Origin: Saprospiraceae bacterium
Lineage (GTDB): Bacteria > Bacteroidota > Bacteroidia > Chitinophagales > Saprospiraceae
Direction of reading: 5' to 3'
DNA: 9,241 bases
Assembly: GCA_013361075.1 (NCBI GenBank)
Contig: JABWAJ010000194.1
Location: 1 to 9,241, forward strand
Numbering within the stretch: position 1 is the first letter of the stretch; each line of letters starts with the position of its first letter. Positions 1 through 6,249 of this stretch are shown here, piece by piece. Below the pieces are notes generated by a model. It was given only the letters and a program-made list of their open reading frames with translations. It was not told where the DNA came from and did no database searches. Made by a program: the position numbers and the translations under genes.

Positions 1-2
1 TC

Positions 3-3000
3 AACACCATCCCATTGGGGCGCCTGATGATGATCCTATCCGTCTGGATACTGGGCATATCGGCGCTTCATGCGCAAATGCGCGACATCCGGGGTAAGGT
101 TACCTCCAGCGAAGGCGAACCCCTGATTGGCGTCACCATTCTGGTTGAAGGCGCCGAAACCCGGGGCGCTATTTCCGATCTTGACGGTACCTACACCTTG
201 AAGGCTGCCACCGGCGAAAAAATGCGTTTCAGCTACACCGGCTATGAAAGCCAGGTGATCACGGTTGGCAGCGAATCTACCATTGATCTGGTGATGGGCA
301 CTTCTGCCGTTTTGCTGGACGATGTGGTGGTGATCGGCTATGGCGCTGTTAAAAAAAGCGACCTGACCGGCTCCGTTGCCTCAGTTTCCGGCGAGCAACT
401 GAAAAACACCGTCGTAACTAACTTCGATCAGGCTTTGCAAGGCCGAATCGCAGGGGTACAGGTGACGCAAAACTCCGGGGCACCCGGCGGGGCAGCTTCT
501 ATCCGGATTCGTGGTGCCAACTCGATCACAGGTTCAAGCGAACCACTATACGTCATTGATGGCATCCCGTTCCAGGGAGACGGCACTACAGTGGCGGGGT
601 TCGACTGGGCTGGCGGTGCCAATGGACAAAACCGCGTGAATCCGCTCTCCTCCATCAGCCCTGCCGATATCGTCAGCATTGAAGTTTTGAAAGATGCTTC
701 AGCCACAGCTATTTACGGTGCGCGTGCTGCAAATGGCGTCATCCTCGTGACTACCAAACGGGGCAAAAAAGGCGAAGCAAAAATCTCCTACAGCGGCTAC
801 TACGCGCAACAAACATTGCCCAATAAGCTGGATATGATGAACTTGCAGGAATTTGCGGAATACCAGGTTCAAATTTCCCGCGACCTCAACCTCGTGCCCA
901 ACCAGCGCTACCTTGACCCAAGTTTATTGGGCGCAGGCACCGACTGGCAGGATGAAGTATTTCGGGATGCAGGCATGCAAAATCACCAAATTTCTGTGAG
1001 TGGCGGCACCGACAAGACCACTTATGCCATCACCGGCGGCTTTTTCCAGCAAGACGGCATTGTCATCGGATCGAATTTCGATCGCTACACCACACGCATT
1101 AACTTAGACAACCAGGTAAAAAGCTGGCTGAAAGTGGGCGGAAGCTTTGCTTATTCAGGCACAGATGAAAAAATTACGTTGAACGACGGTGGCGATGGCA
1201 TCATTTTGCAGGCATTGGTGTCGCAGCCTGATATCGCTGTACGGGATTTCGACGGCAACTACGCCGGCCCTGAAGTCACGTATGGTGCCTCCAGTTACAA
1301 CCCGGTTGCAGCAGCCCTGCAACGCAACAATACGCTGGAGCGCGAACGCATGATGGCAAATATTTACGGAGATGTTACCCTGGCACAAGGCCTGACTTTC
1401 CGCTCGGAAATTGGGTTTGACAACAACCATTCCATCAATAAAGCATTTCAGCCAACTTACCAGTGGGGGGCATTGCAAAACAATGAAAATCAGCTGCGCC
1501 AACGCGAAGAAAGCAGTCTCTTCTGGATTTGGAAAAACTACCTGACCTACGATTTCAAAATCGGCAAAACGCAAAACCTGACTGCAATGCTGGGCACGGA
1601 AGCCCAAAAATCTTCCTGGGAAGGCTCCCAGGTAACCAAAAAGAACTTTGCTACCAACGACATTCCGGTACTGAGTGAAGGCGAAGACGTTACCTCCCGA
1701 ACCAGCGGCTGGAAAGACGCCGCAGCGATCGCTTCTTATTTTGGTCGTTTCAATTACAGCCTCAACGACCGATACCTGCTTACACTGACCCTTCGGGCAG
1801 ATGGTTCCTCCAAATTCGGGCCGGAAAATCGCTGGGGGTATTTCCCATCGGGTTCATTTGCCTGGAGATTGGGCAATGAAAAGTTCATGGAATCACTGAA
1901 TACCGACCTGAAGCTGCGCGTTGGCTACGGAGAAGTGGGCAATCAGGCCATTGCCAACTACCTCTACGGTTCTTCGCTGCAAACGTTCAACACTCCTTTC
2001 GGAACGGCTTACCGTTTGGAAAAAATTGCCAATCCGAAACTGAAGTGGGAGGCGACAAAACAATTCAACGTGGGCGCCGACCTTTCTTTGATCAAAAACA
2101 AAATCAACCTTTCGGTGGATGTGTATTCCAAAACAACGGAAGACATGCTCCTGCAGTTGTCGCTCCCGAGCTACCTCGGCGGCTCCAATTATAACGATAT
2201 CCGGGCGCCTTACGCCAATGTTGGCCGCATGGAGAACAAAGGGGTTGATATTTCGCTGAATACCTTCAACGTAACCGGCAAAAAATTCAGCTGGAATACG
2301 CTGGTTACTTTTTCGATGAATGAAAATAAAGTCCTGGAATTAGACAGTGAAAACAGCATTTACTGGCGCAACCTGTACTGGTACAGCGAGTTCCAGACGG
2401 CGACCAGAACCAGCGTTGGCCTGCCGCTTGGCGTGTTCTACGGCTATCAGGTAGAAGGCATTTTCACCGACCAGGACGACATCCTCAACCATGCGGTTCA
2501 AATTCTGGCCGACAACTCCGTTTCCAGCGAATATCCGAACGGCAGAAACAAAGTGGACAAACGCACCGGGGTTTGGATTGGTGACATCAAATTCAGAGAC
2601 CTGAACGGGGATGGCGTGATCAACACCGACGACCAGACCATCATTGGCGACCCGAATCCCGACTTCACTTTTGGATTAAACAACTCCTTCACTGCCGGCC
2701 CATTTGACCTGACCATTTTTATCAATGGTTCTTATGGTGCTGAAATCCTGAACTATTCACGGGTGCAAATCGAAGGACAAACCAGTGTTTTCGGCAACCA
2801 GGCCTCCAGTGTCAATGACCGCGCGCGTTATGCTTACGTAGACGCCAACGGCTCCGACCTCGATCCGGCAAATGTTTATTTAGCCAATCCGGGAACCGAT
2901 ATTCCGCGACCTGCCACCAACGATAACAACCGCAACAACCGCATGTCTGATCGCTTTATCGAAGACGGGTCGTACCTGCGCCTTCAGAACATTCTGCTGG

Positions 3001-3212
3001 GATATACCCTTCCGGTACACCTGACGCAGAAATACCGGGTACAAAAACTGCGCCTGTATGCGAACGTACAGAACCTGTACACCTTCACGAAGTACTCCGG
3101 CTACGATCCGGAAATTGGCTCGTTCAACCAGGATCCGCTGATGCAGAACATTGACATGGGGCGCTATCCAACCCCCCGGGTAGTCACTTTCGGGATTGAT
3201 GTTGATTTCTAA
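3..3212 (+). CDS. susC: SusC/RagA-family TonB-dependent outer-membrane transporter (5' end probably outside window)
   Basis: Outer-membrane TonB-dependent transporter that would import oligosaccharides together with the SusD partner encoded next. Seen in order: a hydrophobic signal peptide (about 27-80) ending in ALHAQ; a carboxypeptidase-regulatory-like domain (about 84-300, RGKV...GEPLIGVTI...FSYTGYE); the LDDVVVIGYG segment (about 316-345) that opens SusC plugs; a plug domain with the family signatures RIRGANS, PLYVIDGIPF and IEVLKDASATAIYGARAANG (to about 774); then a long beta-barrel region ending in the aromatic-terminal FGIDVDF. At about 1,065 residues it has normal family length and no STN domain, so direct sigma/anti-sigma signalling is not suggested. 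The frame is open to the left edge (codons for NTIPLGRLMM from position 3). The first ATGs are at 27 and 30 and a TTG is at 15. Many SusC proteins have a few residues before such a hydrophobic stretch, so I infer the true start is upstream. No frameshift is visible. Confidence 0.95.
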   Translation, partial: NTIPLGRLMMILSVWILGISALHAQMRDIRGKVTSSEGEPLIGVTILVEGAETRGAISDLDGTYTLKAATGEKMRFSYTGYESQVITVGSESTIDLVMGTSAVLLDDVVVIGYGAVKKSDLTGSVASVSGEQLKNTVVTNFDQALQGRIAGVQVTQNSGAPGGAASIRIRGANSITGSSEPLYVIDGIPFQGDGTTVAGFDWAGGANGQNRVNPLSSISPADIVSIEVLKDASATAIYGARAANGVILVTTKRGKKGEAKISYSGYYAQQTLPNKLDMMNLQEFAEYQVQISRDLNLVPNQRYLDPSLLGAGTDWQDEVFRDAGMQNHQISVSGGTDKTTYAITGGFFQQDGIVIGSNFDRYTTRINLDNQVKSWLKVGGSFAYSGTDEKITLNDGGDGIILQALVSQPDIAVRDFDGNYAGPEVTYGASSYNPVAAALQRNNTLERERMMANIYGDVTLAQGLTFRSEIGFDNNHSINKAFQPTYQWGALQNNENQLRQREESSLFWIWKNYLTYDFKIGKTQNLTAMLGTEAQKSSWEGSQVTKKNFATNDIPVLSEGEDVTSRTSGWKDAAAIASYFGRFNYSLNDRYLLTLTLRADGSSKFGPENRWGYFPSGSFAWRLGNEKFMESLNTDLKLRVGYGEVGNQAIANYLYGSSLQTFNTPFGTAYRLEKIANPKLKWEATKQFNVGADLSLIKNKINLSVDVYSKTTEDMLLQLSLPSYLGGSNYNDIRAPYANVGRMENKGVDISLNTFNVTGKKFSWNTLVTFSMNENKVLELDSENSIYWRNLYWYSEFQTATRTSVGLPLGVFYGYQVEGIFTDQDDILNHAVQILADNSVSSEYPNGRNKVDKRTGVWIGDIKFRDLNGDGVINTDDQTIIGDPNPDFTFGLNNSFTAGPFDLTIFINGSYGAEILNYSRVQIEGQTSVFGNQASSVNDRARYAYVDANGSDLDPANVYLANPGTDIPRPATNDNNRNNRMSDRFIEDGSYLRLQNILLGYTLPVHLTQKYRVQKLRLYANVQNLYTFTKYSGYDPEIGSFNQDPLMQNIDMGRYPTPRVVTFGIDVDF
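2598..2633 (+). other. EF-hand-like calcium-binding loop within the SusC barrel
   Basis: The codons read DLNGDGVINTDD, matching the 12-residue EF-hand/dockerin-type loop pattern with acidic or amide residues at positions 1, 3, 5 and 12, Gly at 6 and Ile at 8. It is followed by IIGDPNPDF, a context seen in many SusC-family proteins, where the loop lies on the extracellular side of the barrel. Calcium binding is inferred from the motif only. Confidence 0.55.
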
Positions 3213-3244
3213 ACCGGTTTGTCTTCACACTAAAAATTAAGTTC

Positions 3245-4903
3245 ATGAAAAAGTATTTAAAATATAGCGTTTCGCTGTGCCTGACCTTGTTGTTCAGCGT
3301 ATCCTGCACCAAAGATTTTTTGGACATCGAACCGCAGGACCGGTTAACGGCTGACAATTTTTACAAAAATGAAGCCCAGATCAAATCGGCAACAGCTTCC
3401 CTTTACGGCTTGCCCTGGTTCGATTTTGACGATAAGTTTTTCTGGCTGGCAGGCGACGTATTGTCTGGCAACATGTACTACACTTACGACCAGGAAGGGC
3501 AATTCTTTTTTGCATCTTACAACGCCGGAAATGCCCACCTCTCCACTGGCTGGAAAGGGTTATTCCGGGTAGTTTCCTACGCCAATTCGATCATCAACGA
3601 CATGCCGGCAGCTGCAGCGGGCAATGTTTCTGACGTCGTCATCGCCGAAGCTGTTGGCGAAGCCCGGTTTATCCGCGGAGTTGCCTACTACATGCTCAGC
3701 GAATATTGGGGCGAAGTGCCCATCGTTGAAAATTCTACAGAGCTGGTAGCAGCCAACCAGTTGCAATTGCCAAAAAACAGCCGGTCCAGTGTTTACGAAT
3801 TTGTGCGCCGTGACCTGGCTTTTGCCGCCGAAAACCTACCTGCTTCCGCCCTTCCGGGCAGGGTAGACAAGTGGGCTGCTAAAGGCATGCTGGCTAAACT
3901 GCACCTGACCATGGCACAACACCTCAGCGACGGAAAGTCGGCTGAAAATTTTACGATTGCCAAAAACTTAGCAGAAGAAGTGATCAGTGGCAGCGGCCAT
4001 TCGCTGTTGAACAATTATGCTGACCTGTTTAAAATTGACAACAACAACAATTCCGAATCCCTTTTTGCCCTGCAATGGATGGAAGGCTCTTATGCCGTTG
4101 GCAATAGCCGCCAGGCCAACTGGGCGCGCAGCAGCATCATCACCGGCAACAGCGAGTGCTGGGGCGGCGGGAAATCGGCTTCTTACGATTTTGTGCAAAG
4201 CATAGAATCAGGCGACAAACGCCGTGCTTCCATTTTTATGGCTTCGGGCGATCATTATCCTGAGATCAATAAAAGCACAGGCGGTTATACTTACCACATT
4301 GTTCGCCGCGATCCTGCTGATCCCGGAAAATCATTAGAAGATCCTGCTCCTGTTTTGAACAACATTAAAAAATACATCGTTGGCAGTGCCGAAGATACCG
4401 GAGGCAGAGTGTCAACCGGTCAGGCAACAGCAATCAATCAATACATCCTGCGCTTAGCCGATGTGTACCTGATTTATGCAGAGGCTGCCCTCGGTGCAGG
4501 CGCTGCTACCAGTGACAGCAAAGCACTTGAGTATTTCAATACCATCCGCACCCGTGCAGGGTTGGCACCTCGTTCCAGCATCAGTTTTACCGATATTTTG
4601 CAGGAACGCCGGGTGGAATTCGGTATGGAAAGCAGCTTTTGGTTTGATGTTAAGCGCTATTACTACCGCGATCCGGCAGCAGCCCTTGCCTTTCTGAATA
4701 GCCAGGAGCGGGAAATCACCTACACCCGCATCACTACACCGAATGCACCCGATGAAAATACGGTTGCTGGCTACCAGATTGTGCCCCCGGTGAGCCCGAT
4801 TGTCATTGCAGATTCCAGAATGTTTATGCCCATTCCGGCTGCGGAAGTAGTGACAAACCCTTTGCTGGCACCCGAAGCGCCTGCGGTGGATTATGAGTTT
4901 TGA
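3245..4903 (+). CDS. susD: SusD/RagB-family surface glycan-binding lipoprotein
   Basis: Outer-membrane lipoprotein that forms the lid over the SusC transporter and helps capture glycan. The 552-residue product has a lipoprotein signal peptide with the acylated Cys at residue 21 (LLFSVSC), then TKDFLDIEPQDRLT, the classic start of mature SusD proteins. The helical TPR-like core is recognisable at residues 139-159 (ARFIRGVAYYMLSEYWGEVP). The C-terminal SusD domain shows LADVYLIYAEA (404-414), NTIRTRAGL, and ILQERRVEF (451-459) followed by WFDVKRY; it ends with the usual FMPIPAAEV...NPLL pattern. It lies 32 bp after susC with no terminator-like hairpin between, so the two are almost certainly co-transcribed. 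The ATG at 3245 gives a proper signal peptide and follows an A/T-rich stretch (TAAAAATTAAG). The TGA stop shares its last two bases with the first unit of the repeat array that follows. Confidence 0.96.
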   Translation: MKKYLKYSVSLCLTLLFSVSCTKDFLDIEPQDRLTADNFYKNEAQIKSATASLYGLPWFDFDDKFFWLAGDVLSGNMYYTYDQEGQFFFASYNAGNAHLSTGWKGLFRVVSYANSIINDMPAAAAGNVSDVVIAEAVGEARFIRGVAYYMLSEYWGEVPIVENSTELVAANQLQLPKNSRSSVYEFVRRDLAFAAENLPASALPGRVDKWAAKGMLAKLHLTMAQHLSDGKSAENFTIAKNLAEEVISGSGHSLLNNYADLFKIDNNNNSESLFALQWMEGSYAVGNSRQANWARSSIITGNSECWGGGKSASYDFVQSIESGDKRRASIFMASGDHYPEINKSTGGYTYHIVRRDPADPGKSLEDPAPVLNNIKKYIVGSAEDTGGRVSTGQATAINQYILRLADVYLIYAEAALGAGAATSDSKALEYFNTIRTRAGLAPRSSISFTDILQERRVEFGMESSFWFDVKRYYYRDPAAALAFLNSQEREITYTRITTPNAPDENTVAGYQIVPPVSPIVIADSRMFMPIPAAEVVTNPLLAPEAPAVDYEF

Positions 4904-5000
4904 CGGTGGACGGTAGACGGTAGACGGTGGACGGTAGACGGTAGACGGTGGACGGTGGACGGCCCGTCTACCGTCAACCGTCCACCGTCCACCGTCCCCC
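4902..5000. repeat. 7-bp tandem repeat array with inverted second arm, forming a long imperfect hairpin
   Basis: The left arm (4902-4960) holds eight direct copies of GACGGTR in the order G,A,A,G,A,A,G,G at the last base, then a partial GAC. The right arm (4964-5000) holds the reverse-complement units TACCGTC, AACCGTC, CACCGTC, CACCGTC, preceded by a partial CGTC. The centre is GACGG-C-CCGTC, a perfect inverted repeat with one base between the arms. Pairing outward from there runs to about 4930/4996 with one G-T wobble (4957/4969) and single mismatches at 4950/4976, 4943/4983 and 4936/4990. On an mRNA this would be a stem of roughly 30 base pairs. It fills most of the 131-bp gap between susD and the next gene and lacks a T-tract directly after it. 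Function is unknown: candidates are an mRNA-stability or processing element, an attenuator, or a dispersed genomic repeat. Confidence 0.9.
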
Positions 5001-5034
5001 AATATTATTTTCAAAATCGTTAAATCAACATACG

Positions 5035-6231
5035 ATGAACGCATTTAAAAAATACCTGATATGCCTGATGTTGCCAGCGGTGTTTGCCGGGGTGATGTCT
5101 TGTGAAAAGGAAGAAAACCCGCAAGCAAGCGATGGCCCTCCCGTAGTAAGTTACATCCGCTCAACCGATCCGGCATTGTCCGACTCGTTATTGGTGGGCA
5201 CATTTATGGGCAGTCTGATCGCCATTGTAGGCGATAATCTGGGCGATACCCGGGAGATTTGGTTCAACGACCAGCGGGCAACCCTCAACCCAACTTATGT
5301 TACCAAAAAAAGCATTTTAGTGAATGTGCCAAGCACAGTTCCCGTGGTGGTGACCAATAAAATCCGATTCGTATTCGGCGACGGCACTGAATTGTTGCAC
5401 GATTTTTCGGTGAACGTACCTGCGCCCACACTTGAAAGCATCAAGTGCGAATACGTACCCGATGGCGGCACGGTCGTGCTCAACGGCGATTTCTATTTTG
5501 AACCCAAAGTCTTTTTCCCGGGCAATGTAGAAGCAGTCATCTCTTCTTTTACCAAAACCCAGATCGAAGCCATTGTACCCGCAGGCGCTACGCCGGGTCA
5601 GATAACGGTGAAAACCACTTTTGGAACCGCCAAATCGAAGTTTTTCTTCCGTGATGACCGCAATATCCTGCTCGACTACGATACCAGGTCGCATGAGACC
5701 TGGACGGCGCCCATCCGAAATTCCGCAGCTACCCCTGAGGTACCGGAGTGTTCGGGCAATTACGCGCTGTTCAAAAGCGCTTCGCACGGTGCCTGGCAGT
5801 GGGTAAACGAAATGACCATGCAATACTGGGCACCACGTGGGCGGGGCAATATTCCGGTAGCAACCGGTGCAGTCAGCGACCTTGTGCTCAAGTTTGAAGC
5901 CAATGTTCCGGTAGAGTGGAAATCGGTCAGGATGGAAATTTTCTTCGGGCCGTTTGCTGAGGACCACGGGCGCGATGTGGCCGGCACCGTATTCGCACGC
6001 TGGAGGCCCTGGAAAAACGGACCGTACAAAACAAATGGATGGGAAACGATCAGCATCCCACTGTCAGAATTCAAATACGGTAAAGACGATCCGGAAGACA
6101 GTGAAATTGGCTCCACGGCTCTCACCAGCCTGTCTTCACTGACAAACGTCACCATGATGCTCTTCGGACCTGCAGATGCAGCCAACCCGATAGAGATTGC
6201 CATTGACAACATTCGCATTGTTCAAAACTAA
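5035..6231 (+). CDS. Surface glycan-binding lipoprotein with two IPT/TIG domains (SGBP-type)
   Basis: Predicted outer-surface binding protein of the PUL, 398 residues. The lipoprotein signal peptide ends at Cys23 (GVMSC) and is followed by the acidic EKEE, resembling the Bacteroidota lipoprotein surface-export signal. Two immunoglobulin-like IPT/TIG domains follow: about 35-128 (IAIVGDNLGDTREIWFND, then ILVNVPS) and about 129-206 (VVLNGDFYFEPKVFFPG, then IEAIVPAGATPGQITV). The C-terminal part, about 207-398, contains aromatic-rich stretches including RWRPWKNGPYKTNGWETIS (322-340) and ends IAIDNIRIVQN. It resembles the glycan-binding C-terminal domain of SGBP-B-type proteins (Pfam SGBP_B_XBD family, from memory). 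The ATG at 5035 is chosen because it starts a proper signal peptide after an A/T-rich leader. A longer in-frame GTG reading from 4948 would begin inside the repeat hairpin. The ligand cannot be read from the sequence; beta-mannan is inferred from the GH26 neighbour. Confidence 0.88.
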   Translation: MNAFKKYLICLMLPAVFAGVMSCEKEENPQASDGPPVVSYIRSTDPALSDSLLVGTFMGSLIAIVGDNLGDTREIWFNDQRATLNPTYVTKKSILVNVPSTVPVVVTNKIRFVFGDGTELLHDFSVNVPAPTLESIKCEYVPDGGTVVLNGDFYFEPKVFFPGNVEAVISSFTKTQIEAIVPAGATPGQITVKTTFGTAKSKFFFRDDRNILLDYDTRSHETWTAPIRNSAATPEVPECSGNYALFKSASHGAWQWVNEMTMQYWAPRGRGNIPVATGAVSDLVLKFEANVPVEWKSVRMEIFFGPFAEDHGRDVAGTVFARWRPWKNGPYKTNGWETISIPLSEFKYGKDDPEDSEIGSTALTSLSSLTNVTMMLFGPADAANPIEIAIDNIRIVQN

Positions 6232-6249
6232 CTTTAAACCGACCAACTC

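Noticed and set aside
1155..1607. Minus-strand open frame of 150 codons inside susC, and similar long antisense frames at 5317-5967, 6669-7250 and 7251-7937.
   Set aside because: All lie antisense to genes with clear family motifs; the products show no recognisable domain and are a by-product of codon use on the + strand.
3211..3220. Perfect 10-bp palindrome AAACCGGTTT overlapping the susC stop codon.
   Set aside because: Too short to form a stable hairpin with a loop, no T-tract follows, and susD starts 32 bp after susC as expected for one operon.
4902..5000. CRISPR array or a tract of binding iterons.
   Set aside because: Units are only 7 bp with no unique spacers, and the orientation flips midway; a hairpin-forming repeat explains the pattern better.
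4948..5034. A longer start (GTG at 4948) for the first TIG protein, giving 29 extra N-terminal residues.
   Set aside because: It starts inside the repeat hairpin, translates the repeat into a low-complexity PxxVxRxP-type leader, and would bury the lipoprotein signal peptide that begins properly at ATG 5035.
4454..5044. Minus-strand open frame of 196 codons running through the repeat array.
   Set aside because: It is antisense to the well-supported susD 3' end, and part of its sequence is just the translated 7-bp repeat (recurring VYRPPST).
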